Shown here piece by piece: positions 51,030-61,152 of a stretch of 64,000 nt of DNA. Position 1 is the stretch's first letter; every line of letters starts with the position of its first letter. The DNA comes from Frateuria_A sp035943815 (GTDB lineage: Bacteria; Pseudomonadota; Gammaproteobacteria; Xanthomonadales; Rhodanobacteraceae), in NCBI RefSeq assembly GCF_035943815.1, contig NZ_DASZBU010000011.1, forward strand, positions 1 to 64,000. Direction: 5' to 3'. The notes beneath the pieces are model-generated. The model did not search any database, was not told the origin of the DNA, and worked only from the letters and a program-made list of their open reading frames with translations. A program made the translations under genes and the position numbers.

Positions 51030-52619
51030 ATGCTAAAAGGGATCCGGGCAAATCCGTGGCTGCAGCAGGTTGCTGTAGCCCTGGCCTACGCGCTCGCCTA
51101 CACGCTGCTGCGCCAGGTTTCGTTCTCCCATTGGTTCCTCTTCGCGGGACTGCGCTTCGGGGTGCTGCTGCTGGTGCCCTACAGGTACTGGGCGGCGTTG
51201 GTGGTGGGTGAAGCCATCCCGCTGGCCTATACGGCCATCAACTGTGCCGGTGAATATGGCTGGCCGTGGGCTTCCTTGTTGATGGTGCCTCCGATGGTAT
51301 TCGCGATGCCGGTGTTCCGCTGGTGTCGGGAGCGACGGCGGCTGTTCCCCGAGGGCGCCACGCCGGACATCAACGTCTTCCTGCTCTGTGTCCTGGCGAC
51401 CTCGGTGATCTGGACGGCGGTGAGCCTTGCCACGGTGGCGCTTGCACAAGGCCCCAGGACGAACACGCTGCCGCCGTACCGGGAGATCGCCGGCTGGTAT
51501 TTCCTAGGTTTTTATCTTGGCACTCTTACTTTGGTTCCAATGGTGCTCCTGGTACGTGAGCAGCTGTTGAGCTTCGGTCTGCGCCGAGTTTGGGCAAGGC
51601 TTTCGGAAAGTCGCCTGGCCATGGAATCGATGTGCCTGCTGCTGCCGTCCCTGGCCTTGCTGGTCTGGCTGGCCTCCGGTCCGACCGGAGCTGTAAGCCA
51701 GGAAGCCCAGATCGCGATGTTCCTGCCGGTCGCATGGCTTGCGCTGCGCTATGGCTGGCGAGGCGCGGCGGTCAGCGGCGCGGCGGCCAGCATTGCTGTC
51801 GTTCTAGCGATGCCTTCCCTCTACGACAGCAACACCTTGCATGCCGAGGTCTTCGTTTCCTTCGCCATCACGACGATGCTGATGCTCGGTGGACGGATAG
51901 CGGTGCTGCATGAACGGGAGGAGCGCGAGAGGACGGATGCAAGGCTGGCCTTGTCAGTGGCGCAGCGCAACGTCTACCTGGGCGAGATGCAACTGCGACA
52001 GACATCCTATGTTCTGGAGCAGATGAGTGGGGCGATCCAAGCCTCCTACACGCAACTGCTTGGTCGTCTGCGCTGCCTCTTGCCTGCGACCGACGAGCGT
52101 AGCTATTTCCGCCAGGCGGCAGTGACGCAGCACCAGATGTACCGGTTGGCCGATTCACTCTACCCGCTTTCCTGGCGAGAGCGCGGCCTACCGGCGGCCT
52201 TGCGTGAAGGCTCGATGCCGCGCGCGCTGGACGAAGCCGGGATCGCCTACTGGTGCGAGATCGGCGGTCCCAGGCTGGATGAGCTGTCCAGCAACGTACA
52301 CCTGGCGTTGTATCGCCTGGCCTGCGAGGCCATTGCCTACGCCTGCGCCAAGCGCAACGTCAGCCGGATTCGCGTGCGGCTTCGCGCTGGTTCCTTCGAA
52401 GGCCATCGGTGGGCGCTGCTCTGCGTGGAAAGCCACGTGGACTACGAGCGGTTGAGCAGGGTGCGTTGGGACGACCTGCAGCCAGCGCTCGGGGCAAGCG
52501 GTCTAGGTCTGGGTGCGATCAAGGACCGAGCCGCCGTTTTCGGCGGCAAGGTTCGCGTGAGGTCGCTGAATGAGGGTAATCGGGTCAGCATCATGCTGTT
52601 CGACACGACCCTCGCCTGA
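51030..52619 (+). CDS. MASE1 sensor protein with degenerate histidine-kinase-like domain
   Basis: A 529-residue protein: an eight-helix MASE1 sensor (residues about 10-300), a coiled linker EREERERTDARLALSVAQRN, then a helical dimerisation-like segment and an ATPase-like C-terminus. The last part ends GLGLGAIKDRAAVFGGKVRV, the NarX-type G2 block, but the N-box counterpart reads EAIAYACAKRN without the expected Asn, and no phospho-acceptor His motif is visible. It is thus likely a pseudokinase or ligand-sensing scaffold. GGGGGAGGAG precedes ATG 51030. No response regulator lies near. Confidence 0.75.
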   Translation: MLKGIRANPWLQQVAVALAYALAYTLLRQVSFSHWFLFAGLRFGVLLLVPYRYWAALVVGEAIPLAYTAINCAGEYGWPWASLLMVPPMVFAMPVFRWCRERRRLFPEGATPDINVFLLCVLATSVIWTAVSLATVALAQGPRTNTLPPYREIAGWYFLGFYLGTLTLVPMVLLVREQLLSFGLRRVWARLSESRLAMESMCLLLPSLALLVWLASGPTGAVSQEAQIAMFLPVAWLALRYGWRGAAVSGAAASIAVVLAMPSLYDSNTLHAEVFVSFAITTMLMLGGRIAVLHEREERERTDARLALSVAQRNVYLGEMQLRQTSYVLEQMSGAIQASYTQLLGRLRCLLPATDERSYFRQAAVTQHQMYRLADSLYPLSWRERGLPAALREGSMPRALDEAGIAYWCEIGGPRLDELSSNVHLALYRLACEAIAYACAKRNVSRIRVRLRAGSFEGHRWALLCVESHVDYERLSRVRWDDLQPALGASGLGLGAIKDRAAVFGGKVRVRSLNEGNRVSIMLFDTTLA

Positions 52620-52640
52620 TTTTTGAAAATCCACCAACCG

Positions 52641-52675
52641 CCAAAAAAAAACCGCCATATGGCGGTTTTTTTTTT
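52641..52675. terminator. Bidirectional Rho-independent terminator
   Basis: AACCGCC (52650-52656) pairs with GGCGGTT (52661-52667) around ATAT, with nine A before and ten T after. It terminates the MASE1 gene and the convergent exported-protein gene. Confidence 0.92.
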
Positions 52676-52676
52676 A

Positions 52677-53168
52677 TCAGTTCACGTGCCCACTGCACTC
52701 GACAGGATTGTCACAAGGGGATGGCGCAGCGGTAGTTGTCGTCATCGGTGTTGCGGTGAACAGCGTTGCCCCGTTGCTCAGCGGAGTCGCGCTGACCTGC
52801 ACGGAGCTGTCGCTATAGACGGTCTCGGCGTACGAGGTCAGTGGAACCACGCTGTTCGCGAGCGCCACCGGTTGTTGCGGAGTGGAGATGCGTTGCGCGT
52901 CGCGGCCCATCGGCAGGACCAGGAACTGGCCGTTGGCGGCGGCGAACGCTCCGCGGACGTTGCCATCGAGGTCGTTGACCTGCACGTACCGGATGCCGTT
53001 GACCGAGAACACGTAGACATGCCAGTTCGAACTGGCGCTCACGTCCTGTGCATTCGGCCAAGCTTGACCCAGACCCGTGCTCGACGGCCCGGCGGCAAAA
53101 GCGGAAGCCGAAAGACCCATGGCGACCAGGCCGGCGCAGAGAGCGCGGCGCGGGAGGATTTTGATCAT
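52677..53168 (-). CDS. Exported hypothetical protein
   Basis: A 163-residue protein with a signal peptide (1-25, MIKILPRRALCAGLVAMGLS then AFA-AG). The mature part is rich in beta-forming and Thr/Ser/Ala residues (NWHVYVFSVNGIRYVQVNDL; SATPLSNGATLFTATPMTTT) and ends with two Cys (PCDNPVECSG). A secreted or surface protein seems likely. AAGGGGACAAGG precedes ATG 53168. Family not recognised. Confidence 0.65.
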   Translation of the reverse strand: MIKILPRRALCAGLVAMGLSASAFAAGPSSTGLGQAWPNAQDVSASSNWHVYVFSVNGIRYVQVNDLDGNVRGAFAAANGQFLVLPMGRDAQRISTPQQPVALANSVVPLTSYAETVYSDSSVQVSATPLSNGATLFTATPMTTTTAAPSPCDNPVECSGHVN

Positions 53169-53372
53169 AGCCTTGTCCCCTTGTTTGGACTGCTCACTGG
53201 TTGAGCCTGGCCACTGTATCAGCAGCAAAAGTGATTTTTTTGCGAATGCAATCATTCTAATGAGCAGCGGCCCGCGCATTTTGTCTTTCCGCATGGCTGG
53301 GTCCGGCGTCCGGCGAACTGCGCTTGCAGCATCGCGACCGCCGTGCCGCGGTCAGGACAAAGGCCATCGAAC

Positions 53373-54152
53373 TCAAGGGCTGCTTTGTTGTGCGCCGGCC
53401 GATCCGGGCGCGCCGCCGGCGCGTGCGCCGAACACCATTTCAGACGCCCAGGCCAGCAGCATCGAGGTATAGGCACGCTGGCAGGCGGGGCTGGAGAGTG
53501 CGTGGTCGGCCTCGTCGATGATCCGGTAGGTCATCGAATGGGTGTGGCGGAATGCGTTGCGGTAGCTGACGATGGCTGGCGGAGGGACCAGGTGGTCGTG
53601 GCCGGACTCGACGACCAGCACGTCGCCCCGGAAGTCGCGGCAGGCGCGCAGGGCACGGTTGTCCTGCGGATCGAGTACGCGGCTGCGGTAGTCGTCGAGC
53701 GCCTCGCGGCTGAGGGAGCGCTTGGGAGCGTCCCATTCCTCGTCCCCGTACAGTGCCGGCACGCGCAGCGCGAGCCATTTGACCGGGCGCAGCGCGGTGA
53801 GGATCGCGGCCAGGTAGCCGCCGTAGCTCGCGCCGATCACCAGGATCGCATCCGGGTCGACGTGTGGCTGCATGCGCAGGTGGTCGTAGGCGGCCACCAC
53901 GTCGGCCAGGTTCTGGCCGCGCGTGACGGTCTGCCGCAGCGCTTCGGTGCGCACGTGGCCGCGCATGTCGAAGGTCAGGCAGATGCAGCCCAGCGCCGCC
54001 AGTTGCTCCGCGCGGCCCAGGTCGCGCTCCTGGCAGCCTCCCCAGCCGTGCACGAACAGCACGCCGGGGATGGTCGAGCCAGGGGTAAGCATGGTGCCAG
54101 CCAGGCGTGCGCCGTCGACCGCGATATCGGTACTTTGGCTACGCGTCGTCAT
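53373..54152 (-). CDS. Alpha/beta hydrolase (dienelactone hydrolase-like)
   Basis: A 259-residue hydrolase with nucleophile S109 in IGASYGGY, acid D186 in ESGHDHLVP and H217 in DEADHAL; the oxyanion-type VHGWGGCQERD is at 34-44. Peptidase S9/DLH-like fold; substrate unknown. It starts within the end of the upstream DUF3182 gene (14-nt overlap), so the two are translated from one transcript. Confidence 0.88.
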   Translation of the reverse strand: MTTRSQSTDIAVDGARLAGTMLTPGSTIPGVLFVHGWGGCQERDLGRAEQLAALGCICLTFDMRGHVRTEALRQTVTRGQNLADVVAAYDHLRMQPHVDPDAILVIGASYGGYLAAILTALRPVKWLALRVPALYGDEEWDAPKRSLSREALDDYRSRVLDPQDNRALRACRDFRGDVLVVESGHDHLVPPPAIVSYRNAFRHTHSMTYRIIDEADHALSSPACQRAYTSMLLAWASEMVFGARAGGAPGSAGAQQSSP

Positions 54153-55278
54153 CGTCCTCCACCACGGTGAGTTTGAGCAGGGGACCGGCCGATGGGTCGA
54201 CGCCGTGGAACATCACCGTGGCGTCCGGTGGGACGGTAGCGTCGTCGCCGTAGTGTTCCTCGGTGCGTACGCTCAGCCAGCGCCGCGTGGGTTCGTCACG
54301 GAACCGCAGCAGCGCGGCGGCTTCTGCGCCGCTGGCGCCGCCGATGCGCCAGGAGGCTTCGAGCACGCCGGCATGCCGGTGGCCGCGGTGATCGATGCCT
54401 TGCACCACGTCGTAGTTGCGCCGCGAGGCGAACATGCCTGCAAAGCACTGCCGCGCGGCCTCGTCATAGAGCTGCGCCTGTCCGGCCGCTTCGCGCACGT
54501 CCGCGGGCAGCGATTCGCGCAGCATGGCGTCGAAGCCGCCGCGATGCACGCGCAGGCTGGAGCCGCCATAGGCGACGTCGCCGTCGTTGTCGCGAGTCAG
54601 CCACTGGGTGCCGTAGTAGGCGATCGTGTGCTGGCCCACGCGCACCTGGCCGATGCTCCAGGTGGTGAGGTCGTGCAGGTCGGTTTCCAGGACCACGCCG
54701 TCGCGGCCGACCTCGTCCTCGTCCAGGCTGGCGATGATCGCGTCAAGCTCGGCGATGTCGGCGGCCACGCGCTGACCGCGGCCGGCGTTGCCATGTGCCG
54801 GTTTGATACGCACGCGACCAAGGTCGAGCAGGGCGCGCCCGGCGCGACGCGCGTCGGCCGCCGCGAATGCGCTGAAGCCCGGAAGCGTCACCGGGCGCAC
54901 GCGCTCGGCGAAGGTCGCCGGCCAGCCCTGGGGCACGCGCGAAGGTGCATCCACCAGCGGGTGGGTGATCGCCTTGGAGGCGAGCACGCGTTCGGGCACC
55001 ACGCCGCCGAACAGGTCGCCGGCACTGCGGATACCCCAGGCGGCGGCTGTATCCAGCCCGATCAGCACATCGCCGGGCACGAAGTACGCCGGCCCCGGAT
55101 ACGACCGCCCCGGTACGTGGGCGCCGGCGAAGTCGTAGCCGAGCAGGTCCGCCAGCTGCTTCGCGATGGCCGCGTGTGCGGCCGCCTCGTGTGCGGAACG
55201 CGCAGCGCCGGGGCCGATGCCGAGCACCACGCTGCCAGAGGCGGCAGGCTTCGGGTGTGGCGGCAAGCTCGATGCCAC
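54139..55278 (-). CDS. DUF3182-family protein (ATP-grasp-like)
   Basis: A 379-residue protein of the DUF3182 type, with RVRIKPAHGNAGRGQRV and DGVVLETDLHDLTTWSIGQV blocks that recall ATP-grasp ligases. The likely start is GTG 55278, which has GCGGAG upstream; the frame stays open to 55482 but the extra N-terminus is low complexity. It overlaps the hydrolase gene downstream and was probably acquired as a unit with it. A peptide- or carboxylate-ligating role is possible, not shown. Confidence 0.75.
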   Translation of the reverse strand: MASSLPPHPKPAASGSVVLGIGPGAARSAHEAAAHAAIAKQLADLLGYDFAGAHVPGRSYPGPAYFVPGDVLIGLDTAAAWGIRSAGDLFGGVVPERVLASKAITHPLVDAPSRVPQGWPATFAERVRPVTLPGFSAFAAADARRAGRALLDLGRVRIKPAHGNAGRGQRVAADIAELDAIIASLDEDEVGRDGVVLETDLHDLTTWSIGQVRVGQHTIAYYGTQWLTRDNDGDVAYGGSSLRVHRGGFDAMLRESLPADVREAAGQAQLYDEAARQCFAGMFASRRNYDVVQGIDHRGHRHAGVLEASWRIGGASGAEAAALLRFRDEPTRRWLSVRTEEHYGDDATVPPDATVMFHGVDPSAGPLLKLTVVEDDDDA

Positions 55279-55388
55279 GCGTGTCTCCGCCGCTGGGCGC
55301 CGGAGGTCGGCGCCGACCGTGGGGAGGCTAGCGGTGAGGGTGTGGACGGGCTGTTGAAGGCGGCTCGGCGTGGGTGGTCGCCGGCCGC

Positions 55389-56165
55389 CTACTTCTCGAC
55401 GAAAGCCCGTTCGATCACGTAATCGCCCGGTTCGCGCGTACGCGGCGAGGCCTGGAAGCCCCGGCCATCGAGCAGGGCGCACAGGTCGTCGAGCATTGCC
55501 GGACTACCGCAAAGCATCACCCGGTCGGTCGCGGGATTGAGCGGCGGCAGGCCGGTGGCTTCGCTCATGACGCCATCGACGATGGCATCGGTGATGCGGC
55601 CACGGTTCCTGAATGGTTCGCGGGTGACGGTGGGGTAGTAGATGAGCTTCTCGCGCACGAACTCGCCCAGGTACTCGTGCTGCGGCAGCTCGCGCTCGAG
55701 GTGGTCCGCATAGGCCAGGTCGCTGGCGTGGCGCACGCCATGGGCCAGCACGATCTTGTCGTAGCGCTCGTAGGTGGCCGGATCGCGCACGATGCTCATG
55801 AACGGCGCCAGCCCCGTGCCGGTGCCCAGCAGGTAGAGATGCTTGCCGGGCTTGAGGTCGTCCAGCACCAGCGTGCCGGTGGACTTGCGGCTGACCACCA
55901 GCGGATCGCCCGGCTTGAGGTGCTGCAGGCGCGAAGTGAGCGGGCCGTTGGGCACCTTGATGGACAAGAACTCCAGATGTTCCTCCCAGCTGGCGCTGGC
56001 GATCGAATAGGCCCGCATCAGCGGCCGCCCATCCACTTCAAGGCCGATCATCACGAACTGGCCGCTCTCGAAGCGGAAGCCCGGGTCGCGCGTGGCCCGG
56101 AAGCTGAAGAGTGTGTCGTTCCAGTGCCGCACGTCGATCACGTGCTCGGTCGCAAGGGCCACCAT
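55389..56165 (-). CDS. fpr: Ferredoxin-NADP reductase
   Basis: A 258-residue flavodoxin/ferredoxin-NADP reductase. FAD-binding RAYS (51-54) and NADP-binding LLGTGTGLAPFMS (112-124) are present, and CGSPAML lies near the C-terminus; it ends VEK, the usual short tail of this bacterial subclass. It transfers electrons from NADPH to ferredoxin or flavodoxin and supports oxidative stress defence. ATG 56165 gives family-typical length. Confidence 0.92.
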   Translation of the reverse strand: MVALATEHVIDVRHWNDTLFSFRATRDPGFRFESGQFVMIGLEVDGRPLMRAYSIASASWEEHLEFLSIKVPNGPLTSRLQHLKPGDPLVVSRKSTGTLVLDDLKPGKHLYLLGTGTGLAPFMSIVRDPATYERYDKIVLAHGVRHASDLAYADHLERELPQHEYLGEFVREKLIYYPTVTREPFRNRGRITDAIVDGVMSEATGLPPLNPATDRVMLCGSPAMLDDLCALLDGRGFQASPRTREPGDYVIERAFVEK

Positions 56166-56496
56166 GGGTTTGTCGTGCCTCGGATGACGGGGGCCAGGGC
56201 GGCCGCGCATCCGCCCAGACCGATTGCTTGGGGATGGGCGCGCCGCCCGTGCGGGCCGCGCCATCATCGGGAGGGCGGCGCGGCGACCGATTATGCCAGC
56301 AGGGGGCGGCTCAAGTCAGGCCGGGCCCGCATATACCATCGATGCATGCAGCGATTAGGATAGGCCCGAGGGGGAAGGTGGCGCCGGCCGCGCAACGCAG
56401 CGGCAAACGTCGTGGATTTTCCGGCTCGGCGTTGCGCGTCGCGACGTTCCTCCGTTGCCCGCACATGGCGGAACCGTGAGCAACAGGGACGCACGC
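56166..56496. other. Intergenic promoter region ahead of exopolysaccharide genes
   Basis: About 330 nt between divergent fpr and the UDP-sugar dehydrogenase gene. It contains TATACCATCGATGCATGCAG near 56334, a possible -10 area, but no clear -35 partner. No supported gene. Confidence 0.4.
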
Positions 56497-57773
56497 ATGC
56501 AGCATCTGGAAGAAAGCAGGATCGCCATCATCGGCCTGGGCTATGTCGGCTTGCCGCTTGCCGTGGAGTTCGGCAAGCGCTACGACACGCTCGGCTTTGA
56601 CATCAACCAGGCGCGCATCGAGGAACTTCGCGCCGGTCGCGACAGCACGCTGGAGGTCGATGCCGGCGAGCTGGCTGCCGCCGGCCGCCTGCGTTTTTCC
56701 TCCGCGGTCGACGACATGCGTGCCTGCAACGTCTACATCGTCACCGTGCCCACGCCGATCGATGCGGCCAAGCGGCCCGACCTCGATCCGCTGGTCAAGG
56801 CCAGCCAGACGCTGGGGCGCGTGCTCAAGCCCGGCGACATCGTGGTGTACGAATCGACCGTGTACCCGGGCTGCACCGAAGAGGTGTGCGTGCCGATCCT
56901 GGAGCGCGGTTCGGGGCTGGTCTTCAATCGCGATTTCTTCGCCGGTTACAGCCCCGAGCGGATCAATCCAGGCGACAAGCAGCACCGCGTCACCAGCATC
57001 CTCAAGGTCACTTCCGGCTCGACGCCGCAGGTGGCCGACTTCGTCGACCGCCTGTATGGGTCGATCATCACCGCCGGCACGCACAAGGCCAGCTGCATCA
57101 AGGTGGCCGAGGCGGCCAAGGTGATCGAGAACACGCAGCGCGATCTCAATATCGCGCTGGTCAACGACCTTGCGATCCTGTTCAACAAGCTTGGCATCGA
57201 CACGCTCGAAGTGCTGCAGGCGGCCGGCACCAAGTGGAATTTCCTGCCGTTCCGGCCGGGCCTGGTCGGCGGCCACTGCATCAGCGTCGATCCGTATTAC
57301 CTGACGCACAAGGCGCAGGAGGTCGGCCACCATCCGGACGTGATCCTGGCCGGCCGGCGCACCAACGACAGCATGGGGCCGTACATCGCCAGCGAAGTGA
57401 TCCGGCTGATGGTTCGCAAGGGCATCAATCCGGTGAACGCACGCGTGCTGCTGCTGGGCCTGGCGTTCAAGGAGAACTGCCCGGACCTGCGCAACACCCG
57501 CGTGGTGGACATCGTGCAGGCGTTGCGCGGCTACAACGCGACGGTGGACGTGCACGATCCCTGGGTGAACGCCGCCGAGGCCGAGCATGAATATGGCCTG
57601 GTCCCGCTGGCGCAGCCGCCTGAGGGCGCTTACGACGCGGTGATCGTGGCGGTGGGCCACCGGCAGTTCGTGGCCTTGGGCGCCCAGGGCGTGCGTGCCT
57701 ACGGCAAGTCCGATTCGGTGGTCTACGACGTCAAGTACGTATTGCCCCGCGAAGCGGTGGACGGGAGGCTGTG

Positions 57774-57774
<1 letters not shown>
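56497..57774 (+). CDS. tviB: UDP-N-acetylglucosamine 6-dehydrogenase (TviB/VipA type)
   Basis: A 425-residue nucleotide-sugar dehydrogenase with N-terminal NAD motif IIGLGYVGLPLA (11-22), VPTPID, ESTVYPGCTEE, the catalytic Cys261 in GGHCISVDPYY and a C-terminal UDP-binding domain with LGLAFKENCPDLRNTR. The TVYPGCTE and EN(C)PD layout matches UDP-GlcNAc dehydrogenases (TviB, WbpO) more than UDP-glucose dehydrogenase. Start ATG 56497 follows CAGGGACG. Stop overlaps the next start (TGATG). It supplies uronic acid sugars for surface polysaccharide. Confidence 0.9.
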
Positions 57775-58823
<1,049 letters not shown>

Positions 58824-58837
58824 GGCCGCGCTCCTTC

Positions 58838-59581
58838 GTGGCGTGCGACGAAATCCCCGCAGACATCGCGCGCGCCCTCGCCGGCCTGTTGCCGCCGGCG
58901 CCGCGTCGGGACGTGGTGTACGCGTTGGTCTTCGACGCTGTCGGACATGCGCAATGGGCCGATGGCGCACAGCGTCTGCTCGGTCCGCAGGAGCGCGACC
59001 GCGCCGCGCGTTTCCGCTTCGGGCAGGACCGCACGACCTACGTGGTGGCCCACGCCCTGTGGCGGGGGCTGCTCGGCCGGTGCCTCGGCGTCGCGCCCGC
59101 TGACGTACCGTTGCGCTTCGCCGCCTCCGGCCAGCCGCAGCTTCCGGGCACGGGCTGGGCTACCAGCCTGAGCCACAGCGGCACGCTGGTGATGCTGGCC
59201 GCATCCCGTGCTGCCGCGCTCGGCGTGGACATCGAGCGTGCTCCCTCGTCTGCGCGGCTGCAGGGCATTGCCGGAGAGATCTGCTCAGCGGAGGAGCGCG
59301 AGTCACTGCGCGCCCTGCCCGAGGCGGCGCGCGAGCATGCGCTGCTGCAGCTATGGACGCGCAAGGAGGCCCTGCTGAAGGCCGCCGGTGTCGGCCTGAC
59401 CTGGTCGCCCACCAGCTTTTCCGCGCCAGCGGGTGTTTCGGTCGTGCTTCCTGGCGCGACCACATCATCATGTGTCGCCCGTGACCTGGCGCCCGTACCT
59501 GGATGGGTCGCCGCCTGGGCTGCGTCGCCGGATGCCGATGAGCTCGTTTGGCGGTCTGCTGAATGGCGTGACCAAGTTTAA
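58838..59581 (+). CDS. 4'-phosphopantetheinyl transferase (Sfp type)
   Basis: A 247-residue Sfp-type phosphopantetheinyl transferase that loads carrier proteins with phosphopantetheine from CoA. Signatures are GVDIER (about 129-134) and LWTRKEALLKAAG (about 172-184), with SLSHSGTLVMLA before them. It starts probably at GTG 58838, 14 nt after the epimerase stop, in a sugar operon. No polyketide or non-ribosomal peptide carrier protein is seen in the window. Its target is unknown. Confidence 0.88.
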   Translation: MACDEIPADIARALAGLLPPAPRRDVVYALVFDAVGHAQWADGAQRLLGPQERDRAARFRFGQDRTTYVVAHALWRGLLGRCLGVAPADVPLRFAASGQPQLPGTGWATSLSHSGTLVMLAASRAAALGVDIERAPSSARLQGIAGEICSAEERESLRALPEAAREHALLQLWTRKEALLKAAGVGLTWSPTSFSAPAGVSVVLPGATTSSCVARDLAPVPGWVAAWAASPDADELVWRSAEWRDQV

Positions 59582-59706
59582 AAACGTGATGGATACGTCA
59601 TTTTTTGTTATTGAAGTTTTTTCAATAAAAGTGTAGACGGACGAACTCATCCGGTCATATGCTCCGCCCCTCGTCGGCAGTGGACGCCGATGAAAGGGGA
59701 AACGGA
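59582..59706 (+). promoter_or_regulatory. AT-rich leader of exopolysaccharide sugar transferase gene
   Basis: An unusually AT-rich stretch (GATACGTCATTTTTTGTTAT, TTGAAGTTTTTTCAATAAAA) stands out here, with an ATTGAA/TTCAAT hairpin. It probably holds the promoter of the EpsB-type gene; a -35 TTGAAG with a TAGACG -10 17 nt later is one possibility. Confidence 0.4.
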
Positions 59707-61101
59707 ATGAGTCTTTTGCACAAGCAAAGTGCACGCTGGCTGTTCCTGCTGGCCTTGGCCGAACTGGTGCTCCTGGGGGGCGCGCTGGTGGCGGCCACAT
59801 ATCTGCGTTTCCAGCAGCCTGAGGAACTCGATCAGTATCTGCGCTACCTGCCGACCCGGGCGCTGATGTTCGGGGTAGTGATGCTGCTGGGTCTGGCCGC
59901 GCTGGGGCAGTACCAGACCTACATGCGGGCCAGCTGGTTCGGCTTGCTGGCGCGCCAGGCGATCGGCTTCCTGCTCGGCGGCCTGGGCCTGGTGGTGATC
60001 TTTTACCTGCTGCCGCAGGCCTACCTGGGCCGCGGCGTGTTGGGCATGGCGCTGCTGCTGGGTTTCATCTTGGTGACCGCGTTCCGCGCCGTGTTCCTGC
60101 GGCTGGTCGAAGTCGAGGCGTTCAAGCGGCGCATCCTGGTGCTCGGTGCGGGCACCCGCGCGGCGCAGATCCATATCCGCATGCGGCGACGCTCGGACCG
60201 TCGTGGCTTCACCGTGCTGGGGTTCATCGCCCGGCCGGGGGAGGCGGTCGAAGTCCCGGCTGGCCAGCTGATCGAGCTCGATTGCCCGCTGCCGGAATGG
60301 ACCGTACGCCATCAGGTCGATGAAATCGTGGTCGGCGTGGAAGACCGGCGCGGCAAGCTGATGATCGACGAACTGCTCGAGTGCCGGCAGTCGGGCATCG
60401 CCATTACCGACCTGACCACTTTCTTCGAGCGCGAGGCCGGCCGCGTGCAGCTTTCGCTCACGCATCCGTCCTGGCTGGTGTATTCGGGCGGCTTCAACGC
60501 CACGCCCATGCGCCGCTTCACCAAGCGCAGCTTCGACCTGACCGCTTCGCTGTGCGTGTTGCTGCTGACCTGGCCGCTGATGCTGCTGGTGGCGCTGGCG
60601 ATCATGATCGAATCGGGCCCAAGCCAGCCGGTGTTCTACCGCCAGGAGCGCGTGGGCGCCCGCGGCAGGACGTTCCAACTGATCAAGTTTCGCAGCATGC
60701 GCACCGACGCCGAGCGAGACGGTGTGGCGCGCTGGGCGAGCCTGGACGACGACCGCGTGACCCGGGTGGGCCGTTTCATCCGCAAGGTGCGACTGGACGA
60801 ACTGCCGCAGCTGTGGAACGTGCTCAAGGGAGAGATGAGCCTGATCGGGCCGAGGCCGGAGCGCCCGCAGTTCGTCGCCGACCTGGCCACCAAGATCAGC
60901 TACTACAACCTGCGCCACTGCCTCAAGCCCGGCCTCGCCGGATGGGCGCAGCTGCGCTACCCGTACGGGGCCTCCGAGGACGATGCCGAGGAAAAGCTCA
61001 AGTACGACCTCTACTACGTCAAGAACCACAACCTGCTGTTCGACCTGCTGATCCTGATCCAGACGGTCGAGGTGGTGCTGTTCCGCCGGGGCGCGCGTTA
61101 G
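59707..61101 (+). CDS. Initiating sugar transferase, EpsB/XrtA-associated (TIGR03013 type)
   Basis: A 464-residue polyprenyl-phosphate sugar-1-phosphate transferase. N-terminal membrane helices (about 12-32, 50-70, 85-125), a CoA-binding-like middle (ILVLGAGTRAAQI) and a C-terminal transferase with FYRQERVGARGRTFQLIKFR, SMRTDAERDG, DELPQLWNVLKGEMSLIGPRP and KYDLYYVKNHN. This is the enzyme that loads the first sugar on undecaprenyl phosphate. AAAGGGGAAACGG precedes ATG 59707. The name recalls the PEP-CTERM/XrtA systems, but no exosortase is seen. Confidence 0.9.
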   Translation: MSLLHKQSARWLFLLALAELVLLGGALVAATYLRFQQPEELDQYLRYLPTRALMFGVVMLLGLAALGQYQTYMRASWFGLLARQAIGFLLGGLGLVVIFYLLPQAYLGRGVLGMALLLGFILVTAFRAVFLRLVEVEAFKRRILVLGAGTRAAQIHIRMRRRSDRRGFTVLGFIARPGEAVEVPAGQLIELDCPLPEWTVRHQVDEIVVGVEDRRGKLMIDELLECRQSGIAITDLTTFFEREAGRVQLSLTHPSWLVYSGGFNATPMRRFTKRSFDLTASLCVLLLTWPLMLLVALAIMIESGPSQPVFYRQERVGARGRTFQLIKFRSMRTDAERDGVARWASLDDDRVTRVGRFIRKVRLDELPQLWNVLKGEMSLIGPRPERPQFVADLATKISYYNLRHCLKPGLAGWAQLRYPYGASEDDAEEKLKYDLYYVKNHNLLFDLLILIQTVEVVLFRRGAR

Positions 61102-61152
61102 CGGCGTGCGCCCGGTCCGGGTCGGTCGGGGCCGTTCATCCTAGGAGTCGCC

